Below are positions 37,625 to 49,115 of a stretch of 64,000 bases of DNA, piece by piece (within the stretch, counting starts at the first letter, position 1; the number at the start of each line of letters is the position of its first letter). A program made the translations under genes and the position numbers. Under the pieces are notes generated by a model, which saw only the letters and a list, made by a program, of their open reading frames with translations, was not told the DNA's origin and ran no database searches. This DNA comes from Diogma glabrata (Eukaryota; Arthropoda; Insecta; Diptera; Cylindrotomidae): positions 78,189,394 to 78,253,393 of the forward strand of contig OY856187.1 in assembly GCA_963693315.1 (NCBI GenBank), given 5' to 3'.

Positions 37625-38099
37625 TAAAACCTCAACAAAAATGTTTGTTTTTGAAGGTGGTCAAATTGGATTTTAAAAACAAACATAAATTATTACTTCG
37701 GTCTGAAAGACCTAAGTATTACATTCATGAGCTCAAAGTGAAATTCTTACCCCCACTTTCTTTGACATTTCTCGACGTTTTAGGACCTCCTGATTCTAAA
37801 AAAGCAAAAAAAAAAATGTATGTCTGTCTGTCGGCCGGCCGTCATTACCTACGCTGCAGGGAAAACCACTGGAGGGATTTCAAAAATTTTTTTTTCTAAA
37901 AATAGGTATACTCAAGGGACAGGTCCGAAAGGACGCTGTGTTCGATAACTGTACCGGAAGTGTGTCAAAAAAATCATTAAGTGTGTCAAAACAAGGAAAT
38001 TTGCATATTTTTGGCTTAAAAAACGTTCATTTTAAGTGATTACGAGTAGGAACATTGAATTTGGAGAAATCTTGATGGTCGGGATTGGTATGTGAGATC
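37625..38099. repeat. Unclassified insert with ATGTCTGTCTGTCGGCCGGC
   Basis: Part of the interval that separates pieces of copy A5. It contains a tetranucleotide-like GTCTGTCTGTC run and a short GC-rich patch (GGCCGGCCGTC) unusual here. The tandem array begins right after it (GTGTGTCAAAA boxes). No coding content was found. Confidence 0.35.
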
Positions 38100-38750
38100 A
38101 AAAACTAGATTATTGCATTATAAGTTTGTCAAAAAAAAGTTGTCAAGTGTGTCGAAAGAAAGATTTTTATTTATTTTTTTACCTAATTTTTTGGAAAAAA
38201 TATAAAATTAATTTGTTTGTTTGAAATGAAGTTTTATTATTATTATTGAGAATTATGGCATTATAAGTTTGTCAAAAAAGTGTTGTCAAATGTGTCAAAA
38301 GAAAGATTTTTATTTTTTTTTTACCCAATTTTTTGGAAATAAAATTGTTTGTTTAAAATGAAATTTTATTATTATTATTGAGAATTATGGCATTATAAGT
38401 TTGTCAACAAAATGTTGTCAAGTGTGTCAAAAGATTTTTATTTAGTTTTTTACCCAATTTTTTGGAAAAAAAATAAATTGTTTGTTTGAAATGAAATTTT
38501 ATTATTATTATTGAGAATTATGGCATTATAAGTTTGTCAAAAAATGTTGTCAAGTGTGTCAAAAGAAAGGTTTTTATTTATTTTTTACCCAATTTTTTTA
38601 GAAAAAAATAAAATTAATAGTTCGTATGACATGATATTTTATTATTATTATAGTGAATTATGGCATTATAAGTTTGCCAAAAAATAATGTCAAGTGTGTC
38701 AAAAAATGATTTCATATAATTTTTTAGCCAATGTTTTTATGACGTAAATG
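38100..38750. repeat. Tandem array, about 132-144 bp unit, about five copies
   Basis: GGCATTATAAGTTTGTCAA recurs at about 38114 (diverged), 38258, 38390, 38523 and 38663. Each unit continues TTGTCAAGTGTGTCAAAAG, a T-rich box ending ACCCAATTTTTTGG, and TTTTATTATTATTATTGAG. Similarity between units is high, so the array is fairly young. Confidence 0.75.
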
Positions 38751-38759
38751 TAATTTAAA

Positions 38760-39190
38760 ATGAAATTGGACATGGAAATTTTTGAATTTGTTGTAGTTTT
38801 TGAAATATTTTGGGAATTTTGAAAAAGTTTGTATTTTTGATTTTGTAATAATTTTTGCAATATTTTTAGAATATCGGCAAAACTTTTAATTTTTGATTTT
38901 GTAAGAATTTTTGAAATATTTTTAGAATTTTGAAAAATTTTTAATTTTTGATATTATTATAATTTTTGGAATTTTGAAAAAAGTTTGAATTTTTGATTTT
39001 GTAATAATTTTTGCAATATGTTTAGAATTTTGGAAAAAGTTTCAATTTTTAAGAATTTTTGAAATATTATTGGAATTTAGAAAATATTTGAATATTTGAT
39101 TTTATTCTAATATTTGGAATATATTTGGAATTTTGAAAAAGTTTGATTTTATTTAATTTAACAATATTTTTGGAATTTTGATTATAATTT
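38760..39190. repeat. Tandem array, about 65 bp unit
   Basis: The phrase TTTTTGATTTTGTAATAATT, followed by TTTGCAATATTTTTAGAATT and TTGAAAAAGTTT, repeats about six times with drift. It directly follows the 135-bp array and may share its origin. Confidence 0.6.
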
Positions 39191-39466
39191 TCCGGCAACG
39201 TATTGATGTTTCGTGTTAGTTTTGTAATAAATTTTTAAACAGAGATAAAAAACTTGTACTTCAACAAAGAGTTATGTTTGATGTACATCGCTGCCCAAAA
39301 CTAAAAACCATGTCCTCATAAAAGTTTTTTGCCGAAAACTATATCAAAATCCTTAACCCAGACCGAAGTCTTGATATCTCAGAGCTGTGAGATTTCAGCC
39401 CCTCCATATTTTTTATTATTTGGATTCATAACAAAAATTCCGTAAATCGATCCAAGTATCTAAACT

Positions 39467-40333
39467 TAAGGTGACCAACCGTCCTTCTTTTGTAGGTTCT
39501 AACCTTCCTCGGAATATGTCCTCCTAGCTGTCCCACTTTTTGATATTTTAAAACTAATCTGTTAATCACTGTATTCAGAGACTTTTTTATTAGTACGCGA
39601 CTATCTATTAATTCAATTTAAATTTTTTTTTGTCTAAGTATTGGATTTGCTCAATCGAAAGGGTGTTGTTTTTCATCATGACAATGCCGGACTACACAAA
39701 TCTTTGATCAATCACCAAAAAATGATTGAACTGTCAACTGGGTTGGGCAGTTTTGTTGCAGTCAATGTATAGCCCAGAGCTTGCTCCACCTGACTATCAT
39801 TTATCCCTGTCTTTGGAAATCTTCCTTGATGGAAAAAATCTTGCCGACAACCAAAAATCAATTGACCAAGGTTATTATCGATAAACCACAGAAGTGCTTC
39901 TGTAATTGAATCATGAAACTACCCATAAAATGGCAATAGGTTGTAGATAATAATGGCGCACATATGTACTTGATTAAAATTAATTTTCATTCGAAAATTA
40001 AACAAAAAACGACTGGTACTGTTTATATTATCTAATAGTCACCAGACCCTCACCCCTTTCATAGGTGTGTCATTAGCAGACAAATTCTTGTCGGACAAGG
40101 TTACCCTGGCGTAACCTTGGAAAATCTGTAACGGAGTTTTCCAAGCGAAAAAGCGTTCAAATCGAGGAAAATGGCAGATAAAATGTTGTCGGACTCGTCA
40201 AGTACAGTCGTCTCATGATTATGTGGTAAACATCATTTGAAAGAGGTGAGGGCCTGGTGGCTATAGTATTTACGTTGTACTTTTTTTTTATTTTTCCGTC
40301 CTCCTTTTGATAGTATGAAAAATGGTCACCTTA
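39467..40333. mobile_element. TIR element inserted in copy A5, hAT-like termini
   Basis: The ends are inverted copies of TAAGGTGACCA. CTAAAC flanks both sides (39460-39465 and 40334-40339) and the outer sequences join into family-A linker sequence, so this is a true insertion with a target duplication of about 6-8 bp. It carries no transposase of its own type, but it encloses a mariner remnant. Confidence 0.6.
39640..40020 (+). pseudogene. Mariner transposase C-terminal remnant
   Basis: Plus-strand frames give NRKGVVFHHDNAGLHKSLIN, with the second catalytic Asp in HHDNA. After a frameshift comes SPELAPPDYHLSLSLEIF, with the third Asp in PPDYH as in D,D34D mariner elements, and then FLDGKNLADNQKSID. 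The N-terminal half, the first Asp and the mariner TIRs are not seen. Cut-and-paste function is lost. Confidence 0.8.
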
Positions 40334-41729
40334 CTAAACGGCAACATAATATCGAACTAGATATAATCAAAAATAAAGAAGCAAAAGTTGACAAAATTGG
40401 CAAAACTTTCGACAGTCAATTTCTAATAAAAGTTTTTACCATTGCCAATAATTATTTAAATTCTGGTATTAAATCTTCATTGACGGTGATTTAATTGTCA
40501 CTGACTCTGCACGGAAAGCTACTATGATCGCTTTGTCTCAAATTCTACAGTTATGGAAACCCTTTAAGATATATCCCAAATCAGAAGTTAATGATTTTCT
40601 TCAAAACCAAAATTGTTTTTGCCAAACTTTTTAAAGGGTTAAACATCACAAAGCCTCGGGCCTGGACCTACATCTGTTATTCTAAATGTATGTATTTTCA
40701 AAAAAAACTTTCGCATCTTCAATTAAAATTTTCTACAAAGCCTATAAATATGGTATTTTCCTTTCGTGCTAGAAGTTGGTAAACGTCCAGTCTGTCTCCA
40801 AAAAAGAAACGAAATGTGATATTTCAGATAATGGACCAAAAGCTTTAGTCCCAGTTAATTAATTCATACATATAAAAATTTGATATTTGATACCCAATAC
40901 GATTTTCGAAACAGATCAACAACTGATTTTTTGAACTTTGTGTCCCATCGTTGGAACACCATACTTGAAAAGGGTGTTGAAACGAACGATATCGCATTAT
41001 GCATTTCAAAAGCATTTGATCGAATATGACATGCGAACAAGCTCGATCAACAAGCTCGTTGCGTATGGCTTTCGTTCGTCAGTTATACAACTTATTCAGA
41101 ATTTCTAACACACAGGATATTTTCGGTATCCATCGATGGCTTTCTTCTGAGCTTAAATTAATCAACGCTGGTGTACCCCACGGCTCAGTTTTGCAACCAC
41201 TCTAATTTTTATTTATATCAACAAACTGTTGAAAATCATCAGTCGCCCAATTCATAATTTCACAGATGATAGTACACTGCACACGCCATTCGTCCCCCTA
41301 TCTTCAAAAGGTAAAATGCATGAACGAATAAATACCGCTCAGACACAATTCGCCGATTGAAGTGACAAAAATAAAATTTGGTCCATTTCAATTCCACTAA
41401 AACACACACCTATTGACTGTTTCCAGATCGAAGGCCGATTTCGCCAACGATATTTTAATTCGTAAGTGTGACGAACGTGTGAGGAATGTTGAGGCATCAA
41501 GTTTGTGGCTTTTAGGGACTTTTTTGCTAAACAGCGTATAAATAGAATAATTTGCTCGAATTAAATAGACTCAAGTGACTGTAATCCACAAACTTTTAAA
41601 AAAGCGTCCATTAATACCTCAAAATGCTTATTTTTATGGAACATAGATTTTTTCACCTTCCCTGTTATTAAACACCTTGTTTTAAAAAGCCGATCCCGTT
41701 AAAGACCATTATCAAGAACAAAAACGTTA

Positions 41730-41920
41730 AGCCTCGTTGACACTAAGACAGTTTACAATCTATTATCCAGCGAGTTTACTAGCAGCTTGTAAACTCGCCT
41801 AGCATAATCATGTTGCAGATCTACCGAAAAAGTTGATTGGTTGGCTACTTTACAATGTACTCGCCAGCTTTTTAACTCGCCAACTAGCAGTTTGTAAACA
41901 ATCTTAGTGACATCGAGGCT
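41730..41920. mobile_element. 191-bp MITE with TTA target duplication (PIF/Harbinger-like)
   Basis: The left end AGCCTCGTTGACACTAAGAC and the right end (inverse) AGCCTCGATGTCACTAAGAT are TIRs of 30 bp or more. TTA flanks both sides (41727-41729 and 41921-41923). A 3-bp TTA/TAA duplication is the hallmark of PIF/Harbinger elements. It is non-coding. Confidence 0.8.
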
Positions 41921-42226
41921 TTATACTCTTGAATTGTTGTGTGTAGGTTTTGACTGACTTTCGGTCTCAATAAAATGCTATTATCTAGTCATATTTATAT
42001 GACAATCGGAACCCCAGGTAATTAATTAAATACTATCTAAAAATCACAATTTTAATGTACTTACGTGTATCTCTTTTATCGGTTAAGTTTTTTGGTGAAC
42101 AATTTTTTCTATTTGGTAACGATTTTAAATTTGCACTTATCTGAAAATAAAAATAAAACGTAATTTAATTCCTATACTCTGATATAAATACAAATATTAT
42201 AGAACAATCAATTTAACAAAACATAC

Positions 42227-42584
42227 AACTTTATCAGATCGTTCACCACTTGGTAATCTGGCTACTGATACATCAGGACTATCTTCAGGTGGAGGAGGTA
42301 ACAGAACCCAATTATATTCTCTTTTCTCGATTGGTACACCCCATCGATCATAATCAGCAGATTGTTGTCTCAAACTTTCATAACAATCAAGACAAACAAC
42401 AGCAAATTCACCATTTTCTAATAATAAGGCTCCATCGTTTTTACGATTTGCAACAAACGGAAATTCTCTTAATGGCAGAGCACGAACACGTTTTCTATAT
42501 GTTGTAACACCACATAAATGACATGAATAATCATGCCAATTATATTTCCGTTCATTAGGACTAATCACATTTTGTGCTTCATAC
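42227..42584 (-). CDS. Exon e of the CxxC-rich host protein
   Basis: This 358-nt exon follows a 66-nt intron with acceptor AATTTTAG. It encodes about 119 residues with the last knuckle pair, CHLC ([19 protein letters not shown]) and CLDC ([12 protein letters not shown]). A PPPPED-type Pro-rich stretch and SGERSDKV follow. The frame could run on to a stop at 42197, but a good donor GTATGT sits right after GTT (Val), and the residues beyond it look intronic. I therefore end the exon at 42227 and expect further exons at lower coordinates or outside the window. If the donor is unused, the protein ends at 42197. Confidence 0.75.
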
Positions 42585-42650
42585 CTAAAATTAAACACAA
42601 ACAATAGTTATAAACACACCTTTTACTTCCGAAATTCTGAATAAACTTAC

Positions 42651-42778
42651 TTTCTCCATTGACTTAATAACGAATGATAGCAAAACGTACAAACTAATGC
42701 TGAATAATCTGACCGCAATTGCTCAGCATTTGGAGGAGATTTATGTTTAAGTAAATGAGGAAAATAAGGTCGAGAACC
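42651..42778 (-). CDS. Exon d of the CxxC-rich host protein (small exon)
   Basis: This 128-nt exon lies 61 nt beyond exon c. It has an ATATTTAG acceptor and a GTAAGT donor. It starts in phase 0 with [10 protein letters not shown] and ends with two bases (AA) of a Lys codon completed by the first G of exon e. It contains the knuckle CTFC within [13 protein letters not shown]. The reading frame is continuous into YEAQNV of the next exon, and that is the main evidence that it is real despite its size. Confidence 0.8.
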
Positions 42779-42839
42779 CTAAATATTATAAAATTTAATA
42801 AAATTAGAAAGTTCAGACAGAGTAGTTTTGGAGACTTAC

Positions 42840-43367
42840 TTCTTTGCTTGCATATAATACCCTAGCTACAGTTAAATCAGAATGCAGACTGCATAAAAAA
42901 CAATAAATTGAAGTACTTGCTGGTGTCGAAGATACTGACGGTGTTGAAGGAGGTGTTGATATACCACCAACATTTCTAGTTCCATTAGGCGATAAAGAAA
43001 CTGGTATAGGTGAAGGAATGTTATAACGTCTATGCTCAAGAGGCACACGATCCGCATCCATTGTTTCCCATTGTACAGCTAAATGTCCTACACATCTCGA
43101 GCATGCTAAAACTCGATTTGCTCCATTATCATTTGTTCTTAAGCATGGAAAATGCATTGCATGTGAATTCATATGTTCAGCACTGGTTGATAACCATTCC
43201 ATTTGGCTTAAAACAAATAATCCTTTACATATATAACATGGATATTGTCCGTTTCCATTTTCAATTGGTCCTTGAGATGCAGGTGGTGTATTTGGACGTG
43301 AATCTCGACGAATACTTTTGAGATCGCGTACCCCACCACTTGAACTCAATGATGTAGTTTCATAAGG
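42840..43367 (-). CDS. Exon c of the CxxC-rich host protein
   Basis: This is the largest exon, 528 nt or 176 codons, phase 0 at both ends. The acceptor is TTTTTCAG before CCT, and the donor is GTAAGT after a Glu codon. Order of features: a Ser- and Arg-rich start (DLKSIRRDSRPNTPP), knuckle CYIC at about residue 44, a His-rich segment (SAEHMNSHAMHFPC), knuckle CSRC near residue 89, a Pro/Ser/Thr linker (SPIPVSLS; STPPSTPSVSSTPAS), and knuckle CFLC near the end. His and Cys spacing after CYIC could supply zinc ligands. Codon use and splice sites look native rather than transposon-derived. Confidence 0.8.
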
Positions 43368-43559
43368 CTGAAAAAGGAAAGAAAGTTGTTTAGAAATTAA
43401 AAACAAGGAAAGTAGTGAACATTTAATTCGTGGAATAATGTTTTACTATCAACTTCTTATCAAACTGGTTAGAGGTCGAAAACCCAAAATTTTTTAAAAC
43501 ATTTTTGTCATGTATTTGACACAATCACATTTATTGCATCACCACCGCTAAATTAAAAA

Positions 43560-45237
43560 CGAAAATTACATAACCAAACAATAATAATTAGCTAGTATAT
43601 TATTGATAATAAATAGTCTTTTTGTTGGTGCGAAAATAAGGTGCGAAATTGTATCAACAAAACTAGATTTACTAATTTGCTAAACAATCAAATATTAATT
43701 AACTGGTCAATTGTAACTATACAGACGAACTGCGAGACAAGCAATGTGATGTGCTTGAGTTAAAAGCAATCCTGAGGAATATACTGGATTATGCGAAAAA
43801 TATTTCCAACATAAGTAAATATTTTTTATAAAATAACGATTAGCATTTAGTCAGACGACTAAAAGTTTCACTTTACCGCCGTTTCTGGGTTTCTTAAAGT
43901 AAACAATTTTAAATTACATAAAAGCAATTTTTATAGTTTAAGAGGGACAGTGGGGAAGCTGGTTGTGTCCTTTTTGAAGCAATGGTGATGGAGATATTTG
44001 TTCTGCAGAGTTGAGATAGAGCATTTGGCATTCCATCAGTTTAACAATCGAAGAGTCGTTACTCTCTTCGGTGGTTCGGTAATCGGTTTCTCCAATTATT
44101 AGGTATGTGTTCATTGATATTTTTTAAATTTTTGTTGTTATCTCTACAATTAGAAGTTACATGTAGTTCGTGGATGTGTCATGTAGTTCTTCTATTTCAT
44201 ATGCCTGTCTCGCTGCATCGGTAGGGAAATTAAACAACTGCAAAGATGTTTCGAGATGGTATAAATGTTCATGCAGTTTTAATCTAGATGTTGCGAAACA
44301 CACGTTATTTGGCATAGGATAGTATGGTTTCAAGATTTTTTTCAAATTTGTGTACGAAAACCTCTCTATCTACTTTCAAGAAATTGGCAAACATGCTACG
44401 ATTGAGCTTGCATTGATCTCTCAATATATATCATTATGGGAACGTGATCTGAAGATAGTGCTGTTCTGTTCTCCCATAACGAACTTGTTAGTATAGTGAT
44501 ACACTTGCCAGTGCAGATAGGGAAAATTGCTGTTGTTAGTGGTTAGGGTGTTACGTCTTATTGATGAGCTGTTGAGTATACCGAAAAGTGATTGATCAAT
44601 TTGTTCTGTTATGCTAGAGTGTCATGTGGACTGGTTGGTGTGTGTTCGTGTCGTCTAAAATGTGGCATTTGTGACAGCAGATGATTGATATTGGGATTGT
44701 GCTATATATATAAATTTCTATCAGCATAATTAATATCATTATGTGTATTTTTTAACTGTTTCGTTAGTTCTGATTTCGTTATTTTTTTAAGACCGTTACA
44801 GTTGAACTAAAGGATCCAAAACTGTTGTTAGTTAGTAGTTAGTAACTACTATTGTTAGTTGTAGTATTAGTTAGTGATATTGAAATAACAAGAAGCTTTA
44901 TAGTTGGTGTGACAACGCTTATAGGATACGAGCGCAGTGCAATTCCTTAAATTACACCATTCTATGCATTCCATCCATGCAGGAATGCCATTTTCGTGTG
45001 AACCAGGCTTTATTTCTATTTCTTTATTTCGTATGTCGATACAGCTCATTTAGGTTTGACTAATAATTTTAGCTAACTTTGGGTGATGAGGCTTAGTGAA
45101 TTAAGTCTGCGATAGTCGGCCTTGCTGACTGACAAAATTAAGTCTGTAATGTTTACTGGCAAGATAAAGCCTTCTATCCCTTCTATCCTGAATCCTGATG
45201 GTATTTTTATTATCAAAAAGTGTTGTTTGATTATCGA
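43560..45237. other. Intronic stretch, no gene seen
   Basis: AT-rich, with a short GTTAGTTAGTAGTTAGTA-type run near 44826-44870. A 62-codon frame at 44157-44345 minus has no recognisable motif. Confidence 0.45.
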
Positions 45238-45240
45238 TTA

Positions 45241-45689
45241 CACCGGTCAACAAAATAAATATTTTTTTTTGGGTTTCTGTTTTCATGCTTAAATTCTGAT
45301 TCTAGACATTGAAAAACACTTAAATATTTCATATTTAGTTCGCAAAGTTTGCTTTGGTCTTTTGGGGTTTAATACGAGAGAGCTCATACGATTACGATAC
45401 GATATTCACTTTTACACATTAATTTCTTGTTATTTTACATCTATATGTTATTGTTTATCACAAATCTTGAATAAAAAAGACTCTTGTATCTAAAAAAATG
45501 TTTTCTAATTATAATTTACAGTGGAAGTGTAAAAAAAATATAAAAATCAGTAATTTTTGCCGAAAAATTGCTCTAGTTTCTACAAAAGCTAACTTTAATC
45601 GGTAAAAAAAATTTTTTGCTTATTTTTGTCGTAGGAGAAACCAAAATTTAACATGTAGCAGTCAGACCCAAAAATCTTGTTGACCGGTG
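45241..45689. mobile_element. 449-bp MITE with TTA target duplication
   Basis: The ends are CACCGGTCAACAA and its inverse TTGTTGACCGGTG. TTA flanks both sides (45238-45240 and 45690-45692), again as in PIF/Harbinger. The interior is AT-rich without a transposase frame. The TIR differs from the AGCC-type MITEs, so it is a separate family. Confidence 0.75.
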
Positions 45690-45692
45690 TTA

Positions 45693-47640
45693 TTGTATTG
45701 CTAACTAAGCAGCTTGGCAGACCAGTAACATTTAAACAGTTGGCTTGCCAAAAACAATGTTTATTTACTTGACATATGAACCTGAGGGAGTTTTAAAACA
45801 CGTTTACCAGGGTCAGTTGCCATTAACATGTCAAATATGAAATTCTTTCGCGGAACGGAACATCTATAAAAACAAGCATGATGACATTTAATTACAAATC
45901 AAAGTGGTCTAGATACAAAATTTCTGAAAATTGCGATATTTACATACATTTTAGGGTTTAAAATTATTGGATGTTGTCATAAACTAAACGGATTGTTATT
46001 TTCTTTTTATCATTAAATAAATATACACAACTTTTAATAATCTTATCTACACGTACTTTCCAAAAGACATTTAATTTCGTTAGAATTTAAAAATAAAATC
46101 TTGGTAATTCCAGTTTATGTTTTTTGTTGTATTGGACGTAAGTACATAATACAGTTGTTACTTTGTTTTTAATTTTTTATCAATTTGATAAAATTAAGTT
46201 AAAAGTTCTGACAAATAAGAAAATGACAGTTGATCCGCCAAATAAACCTATGAAATTGTTTAATTGGATAAACAAAAATGAACAAAACTAGAAATATTCA
46301 GTATAGTAAGCTTTAGTTGAATTTATTTTGACGAGTTAAATTATTACACATTAAACTGTTAATGTTAAACCTACATTCAAATATTTACACAAGAAATATT
46401 TTGGTAAATCTTTAAAAATAAATTGTTGTCATAACAACACGGTAAATAATCTTATCTAGTCAGTGAATAAGTAAGTTGCGAATTTATCTTAATTTGTGTG
46501 AAGGCTAGAAATGAAATAATCTATGTCTGTAATCTTTTATCTTAAACTAAAGGAAGATTTTTATAGTTAAACTCAATGAAAAGAAAAAGTTGCATTGTTT
46601 TTTTTCATAGTTTTGATGAGAGAAGAAAACGAGTAAATTATTTGAAGTCGTACATTGTTTTCAATGAGAAATCGAATTGAACTGTCTAAATATGCTCAAC
46701 ATACAAGTTAAATAAAAATGTGTAAAATCTATAAATTAATTTATATGTTAATTAACGATTATTCATTATGACCTAAAGAATGTTCACTTGAATTACCACG
46801 GTAATTTGTTTATATTAGTATGTATTTAAAATGAAAATTACTTGTTCAACACCATCTCCTCCAACATATCAACTTTCAATAAAGAAAAAAAAGAGCGCAG
46901 TAAAATTTCTAAAATTACTGACCAAAAATTTAGTTTCATGACTGTGGATGTATTCGTTTAGAAATTCGAACAAAATTTCATTGCAACTAATATGTGAACT
47001 ACATACTAATCAAGACCAAAACCAAACCCGAAAGAATATAAACATGTAATAGTTTAAAGGCATATATGTCATAAGCTGCAAAATAGTAGGATTATAGTGG
47101 AACCGAAGTCACAAAGAATTTATAAGAAGCTACCGAAAGAACCAATAGGTAGAAGAAATATTATTTTTATTTAATAGGCAGACGATATTCGCCACAACTA
47201 TTAAAAACTTCTAAGAAGTTAATATATCTCCGTAGTGTCCGTACTGGTACTTTCGGGCATCTGATGTTATCAGACAAGTGGTAATCTTAAATTAAGTTTT
47301 AAATGCAATTCTATATGATTAGCTCTAACACTAACATGCTTATGCCAGTAACATACTTCCAAAAAAATCCAATAAAAATCGCATTGTCAACTACAAGCAT
47401 CAGCTTTTAAGTCTCGCCGGCACATTCGAAATTAAATCGATAAGTTCTGTTAGCAAAATCCTTTTTTCGATCGTATTAAATCTAAACACCGCAAACATCG
47501 GAGTTGGTCACTTGCTTATATGTGCTAAAACTAATTAACCGACACAAAATTGTCTCTGAAGATGTCGATGAGTCTTGGTAGCTTCTTAAGATCGCTATTT
47601 TAAGGCCGTAAGATTTAAGAACGCATGTACCTTTCAAAAG
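45693..47640. other. Intronic stretch, no gene seen
   Basis: No protein-like frame or clear repeat was recognised. Confidence 0.45.
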
Positions 47641-47644
47641 AGTC

Positions 47645-48258
47645 CTTTTTTTTTTTTTTATTTCGTACTTTGTTTTTTTTTTTTTTTAATAAGAAGTGTT
47701 GTGTAGTAGGAATTACAAAATGTGTCACAACAACACATAGATACCTTTTAAGACGTAGGTCCCACAACAACATGCGTCTTGAGGTATAGATGGACGCTTT
47801 TTTTAAATCTTTGTGGATTGAAGGCACTCGAGACTATTCGGGCAAAGCATTCCATGTGCACGATGTACGCACAAAGAAATCCCTTTGCATTCTATTATTA
47901 TGACAGTGAGTAATCTCGACAGTTCGACCGCCCGCACAAACCGATTGACGAGTAAAACGGGGAAAAACATATGTCTGAGGCATTATGGACCTGATTTCAT
48001 CCGAGCACTGCTGGTGACGATATTTATAAAAAACAACGAGATCAGCAACAGTGCGACGATGTTGCAGGGAATCAAGATCTAATGTTAAATCTCGATCACC
48101 AACAATTCGTATAGCTCGCTTTTTAACAGAGTCCAAAAGAGCCAGGATAACAGATGCAGCGCCCCAAACTTGACAACAATACTCCATACAGGGACGGAGT
48201 ATGTGGAGTAATTGATGCGAAGTAAAATATTTTTTACATCTATTGAGGAGGCCGACTT
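47645..48258 (-). mobile_element. Family-A retrotransposon 3' fragment (A6)
   Basis: T-runs at 47645-47690 mark the poly(A) end. The minus frame 48187-47834 reads MEYCCQVWGAASVILALLDS, RIVGDRDLTLDLDSLQHRRT, VADLVVFYKYRHQQC, and RDFFVRTSCTWNALPE, the RT thumb and C-terminus of family A. It is intact over 117 codons, then frameshifted into the tail. The copy is 5' truncated at about 48258, where the CR1/Jockey-like fragment begins. Confidence 0.8.
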
Positions 48259-48261
48259 TTC

Positions 48262-49115
48262 TTTGTTAAATGTTACAAAAGATTTTATCTTGAATAGTAA
48301 TTCAATAGAATAGAATTGTTTTGTATTAATTATAATTTAAGATTAAGTTATTTTATAATTATGGTTAGATTTCAAAGATTAAGTTAAATTTGTGTTAGTT
48401 TGATTTGTTTTTCTCGGAATATTCGTGGTAGAAATATTGGTGTGTGTCGTGTTTGAACTGTGCGATGCTAGAAGTGTTTTTATTGGATGTGGTAGTTTGT
48501 TAAATAAGTTTACTCCTTTGTATAATAAAGTGTTTAGACCGGTGTTTGTTTTTATTTTGGGCAGGCTTATTTCGTTGTATTGCCTAGTTTCATGGATGTG
48601 TGTATGGTGTCTGTATGATAACTCAAAGTTATGTTTTATTATATTATTTTTTGTTTTGTAAATCAGAAGAGTAATTTGTAATTTATAAATTATTTCAAGT
48701 GGGATTATATTATGGTTTATGGTGTATAGCAGTCTTGTAGGATAGAGTCTAGGGTGTCCATATATGATTTTTGCTGCTTTGTTTTGGAGTACTCTGAGTT
48801 CATTCAGTTTTGAAGCTGTGGCGTTGCTCCATATGGGGTTTAGGTATAACAAGTGACTTAGAATGTGTGCGTTGTATATATTCCAAAGTGCGTCTTTGTG
48901 GAGGTATGGTTTAAGTCGGCGAATCGCAAATATTATTGGTCTTATTTTTTTTTTATTTTATCAATGTGTTTTGTCCAAGATAATTTTTCATCGATAATAA
49001 GACCGAGATATTTCGTATAGTGAACTCTATTGATTACTGTATTGTCAAGTGTAATAAGTGGTATGCTATTTTCACTAATGGTCTTTTTTTGTTAAAAATG
49101 ATGTAGTTGCTTTTA
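48262..49115 (-). mobile_element. CR1/Jockey-like retrotransposon 3' half, second family
   Basis: One minus frame is open from about 49094 to 48379, about 238 codons. It reads VINRVHYTKYLGLIIDEKLS, WTKHIDKIKKK, ILSHLLYLNPIWSNATASKL, NELRVLQNKAAKIIYG and ends VNLFNKLPHPIKTLLASHSS. YLG(L/V).(I/L)D..L.W..H...I and the LQNKA.. and NxLP motifs are typical after the RT palm of CR1/Jockey-group elements. Upstream, a frame change in an A-run (KKK) links NTSKSNYIIFNKK. The 3' end has an AATTCTATTCTATTG-like tail rather than poly(A). No RT palm is present, so the copy is truncated. Confidence 0.7.

Larger units (their letters stand above)
37190..41695 (+). mobile_element. Dismembered family-A retrotransposon copy (A5)
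   Basis: Plus-strand pieces follow the order of family A. Endonuclease end: 37190-37390, with GNSDHYLITSII. Linker: 37530-37620 (GACAAAACTTTACTGAAACC) and 39405-39466 (GGATTCATAACAAAA). Linker and RT: 40334-41350, with ASGPD, KIFYKAYKYGIF, STTDFLNFVSHRWN and ISKAFDR; the PHGSVLQP-type box is at about 41180. Thumb to tail: 41350-41695, ending in the GCGTCCATTAATACCTCAAA block. Three interruptions lie between the pieces. Many stops and frameshifts show that it is long dead. The alternative is independent fragments side by side, but the matching order and the junction at 39466/40334 favour one copy. Confidence 0.6.

Noticed and set aside
37801..37870. GC-rich patch near GGCCGGCC as a possible promoter or CpG-type island
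   Set aside because: Too short, and embedded in repeat sequence between pieces of a broken retrotransposon.
42250..43321. Plus-strand frames of 85 and 103 codons
   Set aside because: They are shadows of exons c-e, whose splice phases and CxxC motifs support the minus strand.
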